Source of the DNA: Elusimicrobiota bacterium
GTDB lineage: Bacteria; Elusimicrobiota; Elusimicrobia; UBA1565; JACRDR01
Direction: 5' to 3'
DNA length: 64,000 nucleotides
NCBI GenBank assembly: GCA_016194745.1
Contig: JACQBA010000012.1
Location: forward strand, 273,224 to 337,223
Part shown: positions 33,001-36,452 of the stretch, one piece after another
Layout of the letters: the number at the start of each line of letters is the position of its first letter
Numbering within the stretch: the first letter of the stretch is position 1
Notes under the pieces: generated by a model
What the model saw: only the letters and a program-made list of their open reading frames with translations
Database searches by the model: none
Told to the model about the DNA's origin: nothing
Position numbers and translations under genes: made by a program

Positions 33001-33659
33001 GCATCTTCCTGCCGGCGGGAGTGCTCGATCAGCTGAAGAACCCGGCGGTCGTCACTCTGTCCTATAACCTGACGGGATCGTCCTCGACGACCCCGGGCGA
33101 CTTGAACATCTGGCACTTCGTCAATACCACGACGTGCTCCAACGGCTCCTCTCCCAGGAACGGCTGGTGCCTCGAGAATTCCAACCGCACGGTTGACACG
33201 GTCAACAAGACGATCAGCGCGAGCGTGAACACCTTCAGCACCTTCGCCGTGTTCGCCTCGACGCCGGTGTTCCAGATCCGCGGATTCACGGGGAACTCGG
33301 TCGAGGCGTTCAACTTCCCGAATCCGTCGGACTGCTCGGCCCGCCCGGTCACGATCAACAACCCGGCCGGCGGCGCCGGTACGACGACGCTGAACATCCA
33401 GGGGCCGATGATCCGCGTCGCGCTGCCCGGCAGCACGGAGACGAACAGCCTGACGATTAAAGTCTTCAACGTCGCGGGGGAACTGGTGCGCACGATCGAC
33501 CAAGGCGCGGTCCCGGGCGGTACGTTCAACTACACGCCGTGGGACTGCACCAACGACGGCGGGCGCACGATCGCTTCCGGAGTCTACTTCGGCGTGGTCA
33601 AGTGGGGCGGCCATACGAAGGTGTTCAAGATGGCGATCATCAAGGGGAGCGGCCTATGA
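15021..33659 (+). CDS. Giant 6212-residue modular secreted/surface protein
   Basis: One uninterrupted frame of 18.6 kb starting at TTG 15021 after a GAGGAA Shine-Dalgarno. A signal peptide (TVALGGWLALGAALPAYA) leads into a mosaic. First come Ig-like domains and a beta-propeller-like block (about residues 255-645). Next are two PA-IL-lectin-like modules and a beta-helix-like stretch. Then follows a long array of Ig-like modules, each ending in an EF-hand-like loop (DxNxNxxxDxxE), interrupted by fibronectin-III, two PPC-like domains and a second propeller-like block. Carboxypeptidase-regulatory-like repeats follow, and the last 125 residues are FlgD/type-IX-like. It is coupled by ATGA to a PorV-like gene. 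A role as a Ca-dependent adhesin or matrix protein is inferred from the modules. Confidence 0.88.
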   Translation: MIKIPLRTVALGGWLALGAALPAYASPPSSEVTSPPNGSTVSVVATILGTAQAFTPPIVSVSVSVRRLSDGNYWNGASWSPGQTFNASLFIGDSSGTWNYSGAGFNASLISGTTYLIESKATDGALPQAILGVSTFTFDTTSPIVNIAIPMHGASYGDIPVLYGNASDNVNLSAVTVNIQDLSIPGPNNCYSGVTFTAACPNFVGAGVWPSSWSYVMGGGMTNGHSYLVSAKAFDMAGNISFPVVGQSSNTFTFTNLALSGNFNPPGLTVFGPGSWHDIGNDVAVDTITPGGPWVYTLVNSNGGANPGDNPSTTVLLKHDFSGVLLSSRTMSANFGIDAMAIDHLGNIYMGEKSSLPVTGDQSWLTKLDKNLIFVSSRAVSRSDVGNITRMLTDGVNIYTINDGGFAEGHPKLIKYSPTLVALATAAYNQGGLTTFGIGDAIARDNNGDVYVIVSLNSSPGAERHLLRYNANSGTWNNPGAAANDTLISALFPMSCDLAVRFDGTAQYCAGYDAAGTSAFIRRFNGAALTYANESSTTTTASAPLNSQARVRMSPDGNVVVAYTNNSDAGVPGAGRSDYEVAKFDANLGFVVGQTVNGPSGSADQVFGLAIVNSTDVYVTGTSSTTGSGFNALTTRLALGGQSGGQVFQQTTSLAPVSVPQTIASIPMLKIGMWTQGPPAQLSSILLTMNGNAPATYVNAKFYKDDDNDATFQSTNTVLGSILFGAGSPPQANVTFANQTITNTTQYFFVGIDLSGVPPGSQVGVTIDNPSRFGLSAGAMANQAYPLVSGIANAQLQLYANPTTGSYTTPTANPSPSGGFDTGLYVYPGQNVVISASGLWDTGEYGMRPATGTAGQTGGLDAAFAYGALVGRFGGSNWFQIGSFGTFTTVSGGELYLAMSDSSPGNSSGQLGISFQVLASTVAKVWTGAFNQDASVPSNWQGGNLPVPGDTIKFDGSVSNQSCFWDIYGASLGQILMFSNYTGSFILSSPGNTNAYNTLNVSSGIAVDGGTFVFGNGYRNLSVQGLVSVKGGTLDMGTGGATMNVGTSGIVVKSSGTFQSIPNTGTVWIGSNNTFDRFPFTVQNGTVNVNGSFSTSLSNVTSVDLSSSAKMTAFNNVQFFSNSQGYSPSLVLHSGASPIVRNLNNTFFDVFVSSNVDASDVVLGSVITMNSASGQRMGSPFEKDPNSVVFWNPDGGGTADVSGNISNFGTGSGSYHVRASTSPFPPNSASASCPPPGNGPCAHMSQGGGGAYNMNGLTAPNTWYFLAWRDSNSGGPGAYAPRAGYQNQGVFESAPVFLSAGASQSGINFFLADWGVVPGYVSNVSGQTGNILVRATYDTSTSTLRSPYAAVVPSGGGSYSLDVSSGDAQIFAFVDVNGNGVQDSFEAWGSSMVIRVLEGNTYNSVPILVTGGSTPPGGVVIVSSAVAHLGFIGDVGAQPMLRLTMTATVSSVTFNNLRVDVAGTPIPTGQSIGLWRDDNGNGRLDMVATSSGPAEQSIAFAYLSGGVSSTTLFLYQPETLLAGQSRTYFLTLDTNLAGGHQPLQPIGLSIGATNYFGLSQGDVALQGIYPISTVASVYYQVMAFTQPGYNGGGGYDTMVFAYPGQQVTITSTGSWFTNQNTNTQTTPAGIPGTENQYTVVPGARVGALLARIGGNQWVAVGTGTTLSSQFGGSIGFAMNDLVGDYFNNFGSVYANFSVAGSTTGVMNGTIGYTGTAVADTIYVRAAQVPPNCDNCPGTIVSTVTVSLTGGTTFYPFVISQLLPGDYIVSAFVASNPNQQGSSGRRSYVAAGSTVTVNFPLSLGVGTLSGSLSYGGPLTTGNFFVGVTTSSDFQHDVNIVAGVSQPSAGVYTINNLPTPNVYYVVAFRDGNSNGHPDGPEPLGFFSSSTGPLANLSPFLTPVFIDTGATVSSINVALLDRGGIIGNLTTTVALGGASILAIAGHKTPGDPSYTVENIDFVNEGNGGGGGFSPGMSLSFQTGLLRPATDYSIVAFADFNNNKQLDPGEPFGVNNGPLSVPSGGFSNADIQIKGAAAPSAVTGFSGAPLPATTDKVQWTWNAVQGATGYFLLNVANSTVAVVLGGNTTFYVDTVVTGNTASAIRKIQSANAFSTAAAFGFSPFTLPPVAPVASLAATPGSPTFSNISQTSMTVSWTTIGNAAGTFYNVGRSSVSGGVLYQVASTSGTSVTDFGLLPGTAYFYRAQALNLNGSTTTFSAENSAATVGASGPSLAGSVTYPGAQKGPIVVQAFTTNTFTGAASAQVLLPSPTAYYMPVAANTYFLRAFIDVNGDGLATAGEDLGVHTSTGTPATSIVVAGPVTGKNVAVPVRTTPTASPFGLLPTVSFGRVDLTWSAPTTMANGTPLVGLAGYRVQRATYPVAGTGQQFYTLTNQILFGVSGLTSATSFADLSPIGGVTNIYRVVAVDFGGNQSSPSSAIQVQPSVGGTISGSLQYYGTTPSGLFHVRLSTSPNAGAVFAAESNSSVTNSTFAFAGLPDGNYFLSVFRDLNSNFQPDDAEPAGTHGGVAQPFPIPIINGNVATNRLVNACDRTAVSPSATPINDTLSALGCPALDQGPGFYTNIYSFRAGGGGAGSVGVGSTIRIQMSASFGSRLILLGPNGDMVASSSDPNGAVITHTISQPGLYLIEPTSFNSGTAGSYTLTFNYGGFGGGGYGGAITGTISYSGSQTGTAQAQLFTTADTGAFPIAISTLTLTGGAVKTGAFTFGGLPDGQYYLRGFRDSNGNFVQDSGEPFGSFGVSNSSLTTVFVQGGVANPSPSITLIDPAVGTVSGQISRLGTQSGTIRIEIGTAFPNCTDCSDMNTVAYTTIPAAGAFNLPFVTPATDYIVKAWVDVNSNSHIDPLEAYASSSPVTVQANATTTVNLLVQDPGTGAAGSGSISGTISYAGASTGPVFIGFATDPKFNFFSYVMTQASVGAFSKTGILGGTSYYIASFVDVNNNGQPEFEGTSQEPIGFSTDSSPIFLTPTGSSTGVSIVLEDPPSGSILGQISYAGATPGNIVIQAESQGGNQGNHQRGNFQRISIPRSAATAYPYTLPFLAASSSFTLSAFVDANGNGRNDFGEPYGYFGQTTCTQNGPCVGSPVTVSSGAGTFPTYGISFFINDPGSTGGNFQNTGATEVHVVYMGTQSGPIVVRLFDNANYTGVPVRTISKPFPPGPGQLDVFIDGLALGTYYLDAFRDTSGAGYFNPTFNAYARLGSITLTSYNNRQSLHGEATLVDPGQGGSVNAYTGNYAAAGGARFDGGATDIAAGIAIDTVTAGGPYTYVEGITKQNAGIVASMVRLSSAGVFMSSATIAQGTDIGPFTVDTGGNVYFGRKDETLPNEPNFLVKLGPALNPVASVQITSHSWIADVVHHAGFIYVAVEGNNEGVPIRKINPASMGSLLSVSSGTFSFPASALGNCFNCTDAFGQRIAVDPVSGNVYAIVSSNFSPFNGGQRLWMLLKFGPSLGAPLLQQDVTGLIPGNPSVNLAADSSGNVFLALLPDGDTQAHTYKFTSSLQQVASVAAGPVYNHFSGGLRNLVISTDNYVYEAWESQSNAGDFLALRYDNNLNLLASRTFDGANNALEDFAFSIAVHNSSNVYLTGCVNNGQNLDWATIRVNMNSSGATSGAGQAVVITTATATSAIFGSLTYNGALVTSGTVRGVLLPLGSNVPVRLSSAAFGANTQYLFNNVPPGFYKIQAFIDVNSNLSQEAGEPYIQSAAAGFQFNGSSSVVSNLKLCDRRPISVGVTINDSITASDCISPDRGGAYQRMYNFQGTAGQIITIQMDAVAPLYATNLNLYGPDGTLVASDDHSAGNSNAKISVTLPGTGLYTVGASPYAAGAVGPYRLTMFGSAGSVSLGSISGNASYTGSQGGRIQLGLFNATTFSSSTFVQGMVLPGPGAFAFNDLATGTTYYVAGFVDVNGNSQPDNGENIGFFGSTVTGPSPIYLRTGQSASGINFIIDSGTNLVPVAVVTGLVAYPGCLNNANCFSSNVRVEFWASGSFTGQPVGVRSLLGSDNVYFDIQVPGGTPYYLRAYLDINGNARLDPGEPFGVYTTGGYGATPVQAPSGSTLSGINITMQDPGLTNVGGGTSVGGEGTALISSGTAGANAFSSVPVPASTLVTLKIGVTAGTKGLRQGGQIQLVVPPSWPFPQTTAPAAPGYTTIDLTGIADAKVTDPVNVLLLNGPAVSFKLSSGTIAAGEISTFTYKAVVPCQTAYGVSGVAGSSQTLQTFSMATAQGTGNPADFVIPQTLFNGSPYVNTVPGGALYFNLQNGYFALKQNQVSDAVTLSPIDGCGNPNAKVLSGGTLSLRAQTTGYNAISGSFVDDVPGAFGFALSTAGPFQSPLAIGFGPSSSTVVFFTSAAVTTQGSKNIAIFVDGLGGPTTYYGGVTVVSANLLSNVSVSTVPFGVGSATATIIPNGDPSTPSQAFINFSLSDPNQNWHVLVSSVPFKAGVAPNGLWESWGYGQPARGQIAWDGRYSPWVNNGSRVPSGLYYVRVEVGNGVRDDSVGITVQSPQLSGVVYDGNTSPLQPVPGVSVRAYGPFGGGSAQGDSNGAFIMPGLAPGGYQVYFQKNNYVVGQASVTIDSLGNALSIVVPNSNVAVTTTNASGHADLVVQMFRAPTLVVIPTIASTSAYDLWGNLQVADSSFSVTLYSGIHLPAGTTTFDDGGQWDPSVSSFVTHTAFIFNVPQATYSVKAEFASFQKSTASIFVPSGVTTLTLSPFIPLNAVSGGLFLHPTFSNTGGVTAWISAVPSTTTVAQSSGTVQSGFASLFLPPGMSSTTYTVPGLANGKYMLTASAQSQGQNLQNLGTVSTGPVTIAGASVFGVDFSTFQNPNLTNLIIATVTVTGPLSNLQPIFPGGPKLRLNASAWAPNTPNFGSKSVDLTETAATVAQATFSISGLTGGTTYQFYAFLDKNGDADFVTPGGMPVSVFIPLATGVGSTALNFEASSGVIKGTILLPPGAHDFGNVSLFGKTVASARPQEVGHEFQIDQATGLPNFSCLDGNNGSIPSGLCPTTSTATFLVNGISTETDDISLLYKTTGLTRRLRISIVSGSTTTVFMDLSSATYSIAGAIINQISTPTYNTNAAIKVNAPTVNLVDSNGTVFATSTARVVATQVDPSNFSVAISTVFRPAVDRFAYLNQSGEFFIPNVPSGVYFVHTEDLRSPSDPLTVIVPRVGKVVSVSSLPATGADLTLNDGYAVSGNIALENELQDSRIFKLTVLNGRQEVVRSTTVLLGDGGAGIVAANSVNFSFNNLPGGQFYTLKVEGTLIPVRYAGRPIKFPDPGTSPTGLQSNLSGQNVLMQRAAYIMGRLKDANSGVQITAQSANMLAPNFRIAAIANPWVEGGFVNAISSVAGRPILADGTFLVGPLIPSITYDLSLKQDSWDLAFMTQGSQNYTPVRIAGLQPTPGQLLDVGIIALAQGQSVTGSVKDSSGTALGNIKITASPSFGADTSNVVVQTFSGSDGRYTLWVSTSIASRFDLTAAPRDGNVASNGKIYAKQTLTSVDLATTTSNTNFILTPLLGAVTGQIVTADGGALSYPFYPLKGFPAAAVFLQPAAVPAEMSSPLGSIEVQTDSSGNFEIPGLSTGAYILRAVSQGYKIAQASVTVSLSTTTGVATFILYQGLVPAPQQQIVLARGGVVSGRILKADPTSASGFTAANGEDVGGVAAVNATFTRFVIGSLDVDPNAKTINSYSVSGFETGQVYSIVLLPPTGDDVFFPAEGANVSFGTQESTTTKNINLTFISTGAVCAAGQKQIGTLAAPKFQIKIVCNKNLRNKTTSDNDIASVLTKSVVTSLNAAIVAPDGQGALAGPDNGEKFISDSRRIITAIYTPAALETQFSLRLRAFTSTVDPKTGVEFAIDQVFDFKTGLDNHNQASVSNVSGGSAGVEPTNDDDVNGVNEDTHVDFGAGAFINTDGSNPSKVLVGIQRTRDTAQITAQAIKKFGYVPSSVQTMTSARALPDELYGALRSYQILVSSNNLPPAFSAFYRIFLPAGVLDQLKNPAVVTLSYNLTGSSSTTPGDLNIWHFVNTTTCSNGSSPRNGWCLENSNRTVDTVNKTISASVNTFSTFAVFASTPVFQIRGFTGNSVEAFNFPNPSDCSARPVTINNPAGGAGTTTLNIQGPMIRVALPGSTETNSLTIKVFNVAGELVRTIDQGAVPGGTFNYTPWDCTNDGGRTIASGVYFGVVKWGGHTKVFKMAIIKGSGL
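15784..16950 (+). other. Beta-propeller-like block 1 in the giant protein
   Basis: Repeating strands of the form DHLGNIYMGE, RDNNGDVYVIV, SPDGNVVVAYT and NSTDVYVTG look like SBBP/NHL-type blades. A second block of the same kind lies at 24746-25890 (TGGNVYFGRK, SGNVYAIVSS, SGNVFLALL, SSNVYLTGC). The two blocks share the ordering of these phrases and probably arose by internal duplication. Confidence 0.6.
17400..17780 (+). other. PA-IL-like lectin module 1 in the giant protein
   Basis: The phrases YVYPGQNVVISASGLWDTG, ALVGRFGGSNWFQIG and GGELYLAMSD follow the layout of LecA/PA-IL galactose-lectin-like domains (G-LVGRIGG, iG, G-LyLa-ND). A second copy lies at 19750-20110 (FAYPGQQVTITSTGSW, ALLARIGGNQWVAVG, GGSIGFAMNDL). 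Sugar binding is inferred from resemblance only. Confidence 0.5.
19143..29800 (+). repeat. Array of Ig-like modules ending in EF-hand/dockerin-like loops
   Basis: At least a dozen divergent modules share the pattern G-Y-(6 residues)-D-x-N-x-N-x-x-x-D-x-x-E-P-x-G. Loops begin near 19143, 20621, 21003, 21872, 22530, 23229, 23564, 23875, 24220, 26115, 26768, 27123 and, degenerate, 29763. Examples: DVNGNGVQDSFE, DANGNGRNDFGEP, DINGNARLDPGEP. The oxygen-ligand spacing matches calcium loops. Each module begins with SGSISYxGxxTGxI-like strands. Confidence 0.7.
22650..23012 (+). other. PPC-like (pre-peptidase C-terminal) domain 1 in the giant protein
   Basis: The stretch CDRTAVSPSATPINDTLSAL, YTNIYSFRAGGG, IRIQMSAS, LILLGPNGDMVASSSDPNG and GLYLIEPTS is the usual PPC beta-sandwich order. 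A second copy is at 26222-26575 (CDRRPISVGVTINDSIT, RMYNFQGTAGQIITIQMDA, LNLYGPDGTLVASDDHSAG). Both begin at the same CDR phrase, showing an internal duplication. Confidence 0.65.
33282..33656 (+). other. C-terminal FlgD/type-IX-like sorting domain of the giant protein
   Basis: The last 125 residues contain FNFPNPSD, then LTIKVFNVAGELVRTIDQG, NDGGRTIASGVYFGVVK and KVFKMAIIKGSGL. This is the FlgD-Ig/Por-type C-terminal layout (VYN-xxGexV, sGvYf-xv, KmviiK). Combined with the PorV-like gene that overlaps its stop, it may be a secretion signal rather than a structural domain. Confidence 0.6.
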
Positions 33660-34666
33660 CGAAGAGACTCCTCCTGCTCCTCGCCCTCGTGGTCGCCCTC
33701 GCCCCCAAGGCGCGCGCCACCAACGCCTCGGCGGGCACGAGCGGCGCCCAGTTCCTCAAGATCGGCGCCGGCTCGCGCGCGGGCGCCATGGGCGACGCCT
33801 ACACGGCGCTCGGCGACGACGCATATTCGCTCTACTACAATCCCGCGTGCGCGACCTTCATCCGCGAACCGCAGCTCGGCGCGGCGCATACGGCGTACTT
33901 CCAAGGCGCGAATTACGAAGTCGCCAACTTTGCCTTCCCGCTCTCGTCAGGCCGAGAGCCGGAGTTCTCCCGCCACGTGCTCGGCGCGAGCATCTACAAC
34001 CTCTCGGTCGCCGACATCGAGCGGCGGAGCACCACGGAATCGCAAAACCCCATCGGTACCTTCAGCTCGGGCGACTACGCCTACAGCGCGACCTACGCGT
34101 ACCGCTACGACCGGCGGCTCGGCCTGGGCGCGACCGGCAAGATGATCTACCAGACCTTGGACACGTACCATGCCTCGGCGTATGCGATGGACGTCGGTGC
34201 GCATTTCACGCCCAACCCCGACATGGCGAGGCCCGTCTCCGTGGCCGCCGTGATCAAGAACGTCGGTTCGCGCCCGTCCTACGCGGGCGGCGCCTCCGAC
34301 CCGCTCCCGCTGCAGGCGACCGTGGGAATCGGCTGGAAGGCGATCCCCAAGACCCTCTCGCTCGAGACCGACGTGTCGAAGTACCGCGACACCGACATCT
34401 TCGTCGCGTTCGGCGCGGAAGTCACCAAGCCGTTCAACGATGACATCTCCGGGGCCTTCCGGTTCGGGTATAATAGCCGCCGGACGGCCGCCGGCGGCAT
34501 GAACGGCCTGTCCGTGGGCATGGGCATCGCATTCCATCGCGTCTCCTTCGACTTCGCCTGGATCCCGTTCGGGGACCTGGGCGATACGTTCCGCTACTCG
34601 CTGCTCGTCCGCTTCGGCGGCGCCGCGGCGGCCGGACAGACCAAGAAGCGGAACTACTACAGATAG
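33656..34666 (+). CDS. PorV/PorQ-family outer-membrane protein
   Basis: 336 aa with a signal peptide (LLLLLALVVALAPKARA) and the family's N-terminal signature GAQFLKIGAGSRAGAMGDAYTALGDDAYSLYYNPA. Barrel strands follow (YAYSATYAYRYDRRLGLGATGK, FRFGYNSRR, RYSLLVRFGG). In Bacteroidetes PorV shuttles cargo carrying C-terminal signals from the type IX translocon to the surface attachment machinery. Here the ATG overlaps the giant protein's stop (ATGA), so the two are made together and the giant protein is the obvious cargo candidate. No other type IX component is in the window. Confidence 0.85.
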   Translation: MTKRLLLLLALVVALAPKARATNASAGTSGAQFLKIGAGSRAGAMGDAYTALGDDAYSLYYNPACATFIREPQLGAAHTAYFQGANYEVANFAFPLSSGREPEFSRHVLGASIYNLSVADIERRSTTESQNPIGTFSSGDYAYSATYAYRYDRRLGLGATGKMIYQTLDTYHASAYAMDVGAHFTPNPDMARPVSVAAVIKNVGSRPSYAGGASDPLPLQATVGIGWKAIPKTLSLETDVSKYRDTDIFVAFGAEVTKPFNDDISGAFRFGYNSRRTAAGGMNGLSVGMGIAFHRVSFDFAWIPFGDLGDTFRYSLLVRFGGAAAAGQTKKRNYYR

Positions 34667-34671
34667 GCTGA

Positions 34672-35130
34672 ATGAAGTCCATCTCCCTGGGGCTAAGCGA
34701 TTACGCGGCCCTGGCGCAGCGCCTTCGGGGCATCGACTTCTTCCAGCCGCTGACGATCGGCCAGCTCGAGACGGTCCTCCCCTACATCATGCTGTACCAA
34801 TGCAACGACGGAGAACTGATCTTCAAGCAGGGGGCCGCCGGCGACGCGTTCTACGTGGTGCACGAGGGGGCCGTGGAGCTGCGCGTCAAGTCGGGCTTCT
34901 TCTCCTTCGCGAAAACGATCCGGTCCCTCGGCCCAGGCGACTTCTTCGGCGAGATGGCGCTCTTGAACAAGGAGCCGCGCACCGCCTCCGTCTACTGCAA
35001 GGGTACGACCAAGCTCTTCGTGCTCCTCGCCGCGGACTTCCAGTTCATCGTCGCCAAGAACCCGGAGTTCGCGCAGGAGATGACCAAGGTCGCGGAGCGG
35101 CGGAAGTTCTACGCCGCGCACAATCACTGA
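34672..35130 (+). CDS. Stand-alone cyclic-nucleotide-binding (Crp-type) domain protein
   Basis: 152 aa, essentially one cNMP-binding beta-barrel. FFQPLTIGQLETVLPYI opens the fold, GELIFKQGAAGDAFYVVHEGAVEL is the barrel, and the phosphate-binding cassette is FFGEMALLNKEPRTASV. There is no helix-turn-helix, kinase or channel domain, so it must act on a partner or as a sink. It starts 5 bases after the PorV-like stop and is therefore the last gene of the FecR/giant-protein operon. No signal peptide: cytoplasmic. Confidence 0.88.
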   Translation: MKSISLGLSDYAALAQRLRGIDFFQPLTIGQLETVLPYIMLYQCNDGELIFKQGAAGDAFYVVHEGAVELRVKSGFFSFAKTIRSLGPGDFFGEMALLNKEPRTASVYCKGTTKLFVLLAADFQFIVAKNPEFAQEMTKVAERRKFYAAHNH

Positions 35131-35144
35131 CGGCCGTCCGGCCG
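35131..35144 (+). terminator. Hairpin after the giant-protein operon
   Basis: CGGCC-GTCC-GGCCG begins immediately after the stop codon of the cNMP protein. The stem is short but GC-only; no T-tract follows. Plausible end of the 23-kb operon, facing a convergent minus-strand frame. Confidence 0.35.
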
Positions 35145-35154
35145 CGGGTCTCGC

Positions 35155-35295
35155 CTAGACGTGCCGGAGCGTCTTTTGGTCGCCCTCGTAGAAAGATTCG
35201 CGGGCTCCCCGCTCGCGCGAGAAGAGGCGGGTGAGCTTTTGCAGGGCCGCGGTGAGCCGGACCGCGACAGCCGCCGTCCGCATGATGAAGCTCAT
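35155..35295 (-). CDS. Possible 46-residue basic protein
   Basis: A short minus-strand frame fills the gap after the giant operon: ATG at 35295, TAG ending at 35155. The product begins MSFIMRTAAVAVRLTAALQ and ends ESFYEGDQKTLRHV, an amphipathic basic helix followed by an acidic turn. Third codon positions are strongly G/C like the neighbours, which supports coding. The Shine-Dalgarno (GGCGGA) is weak. No family recognised, and it could be chance. Confidence 0.35.
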   Translation of the reverse strand: MSFIMRTAAVAVRLTAALQKLTRLFSRERGARESFYEGDQKTLRHV

Positions 35296-35456
35296 GCGAT
35301 TTTTCCGCCAAACGTCGTCCGCCGGTGAGAGGGGTTCATCGGATGCCTCAAGAATGGCGCGCCGGGGCGGTCCGCTCCAGTGGCTTTAGGCCCAATGCCC
35401 TGTTGAGTCCCGGGGCCTATGATTGTGTCGGGAAAACGGGCGCGGACGGCGGAGCG

Positions 35457-36368
35457 CTACTGAAGCGGCGTCTCGCCTTCTCCCGTGAACTTCACGACGC
35501 CGCCTTCCTGCAGATGCCCTGCGCGCATGTCGACGTGGGCGGTGTTTCTCAGGATATCGCCGGAAAAGGCTTGATTGCACTGCATGGTGCCGTCGATGAG
35601 GCCTTGACGGGAGCTGGCGTCGCAGCCCGCGACGGTCTTCATGACGTCGCGAAGGTTCTGCATTCCGGATTGGTCCGCGGCGCCGCCGCCGCGGCCGCTG
35701 ATCTTGGGCGCGCGCGCGGCCGCCGAATCGTCTACGTAGCCTCCGCGGCTCGAGGCCGTCGTGGGCGACGAAGCCGTCGCCGCGCGCAGGCGCTCATCGC
35801 GGCGGCGCTCGGCCGATATCTCATGGAAGTGGCGGAGCTGTTCCGGCGTGTAGCCTGCGTCGTCGTCACCGGCGGCGTAGGTGTTGCCCTTATGGCCGCC
35901 GCAGATGAGTCCGGACTTTTCTTCGCATTCCTTCTCGATATCGGTGATGCGGATGCCCAAGAGTCGGTTCAGGCGCTGTCCGGTGGGCTTGTCGCCCGAA
36001 GCCGGGCCGACGGCCTGCCCCTCGCCTACGTCCTTGGGCGGCGCCCCGGTTTTCAGTCGCCCTCCCGACGGCGTCGCGCCCAACGCGGAGTCCTGCCATT
36101 TCACGGTGTAGGCGTTGGGGCGTCCCGAGGGCGAGCCCGTGAGCAGGGCCCTCAGCGCGGCGGTCCCCGCCGAGAATGCGGAAGTCTTCGGCGCGGCGCC
36201 GTCGCGGCGTCCTCCTCCCAGCCGTCCGGATTCGGCAAGCGTCGCTTGGCGCTCGGCGTCCGTCTTGATCGCCGCCCGCTCGCGAGGCGACAGGCGCGAC
36301 GAGAGCGAGTAGACGAGCAGTATCCCGAATACAGCGGCCGCGGACGCGGTCTTTCTCGAGGGCATCAT
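35457..36368 (-). CDS. Membrane-anchored or secreted protein of unknown function
   Basis: 303 aa (or 302 from a second ATG one codon in). A hydrophobic N-terminus (SAAAVFGILLVYSLSS) suggests a signal anchor. The remainder is low in hydrophobics and has four Cys (KECEEK, LICGGH, VAGCDA, TMQCNQ) that could pair in the periplasm. No domain recognised. The upstream region (36384-36452) holds a promoter-like TTGCGA-N17-TACCGT and two copies of the TAGGCC element. This arrangement is shared with the next minus gene, so the two secreted proteins are probably co-regulated. An overlapping plus-strand frame has an Arg-rich, unprotein-like composition and is rejected. Confidence 0.72.
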   Translation of the reverse strand: MMPSRKTASAAAVFGILLVYSLSSRLSPRERAAIKTDAERQATLAESGRLGGGRRDGAAPKTSAFSAGTAALRALLTGSPSGRPNAYTVKWQDSALGATPSGGRLKTGAPPKDVGEGQAVGPASGDKPTGQRLNRLLGIRITDIEKECEEKSGLICGGHKGNTYAAGDDDAGYTPEQLRHFHEISAERRRDERLRAATASSPTTASSRGGYVDDSAAARAPKISGRGGGAADQSGMQNLRDVMKTVAGCDASSRQGLIDGTMQCNQAFSGDILRNTAHVDMRAGHLQEGGVVKFTGEGETPLQ

Positions 36369-36383
36369 GGCGTCTATCCAACT

Positions 36384-36412
36384 ACGGTAGCCCCGGGGAT
36401 GTCATTTCGCAA
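36384..36412 (-). promoter_or_regulatory. Promoter for the 303-aa secreted protein
   Basis: On the minus strand TTGCGA (36412-36407) and TACCGT (36389-36384) are 17 bases apart; the -10 is preceded by CCGGGGC. The -35 box is the trailing TTGCG of the second TAGGCC repeat. The same CCGGGGCTAYCGTA phrase occurs in the promoter at 37003-37031. Confidence 0.55.
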
Positions 36413-36452
36413 TAGGCCTAAAGGCCTAGAGCGCAATAGGTCGAAAGGCCTA
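36405..36452 (-). repeat. TAGGCC tandem element, pair 1
   Basis: Two 24-base copies in tandem on the minus strand, starting at 36452 and 36428. Both begin TAGGCCTTT and contain CTATTGCG at the same offset. The first copy supplies the stop codon of the upstream gene (TAG at 36452-36450). The second ends in the -35 box of the downstream promoter. Confidence 0.65.

Noticed and set aside
35045..35311. 88-codon minus-strand frame overlapping the cNMP gene
   Set aside because: Overlaps a real gene and has Pro/Arg-rich shadow composition; a different, shorter minus frame (35155-35295) is more plausible.
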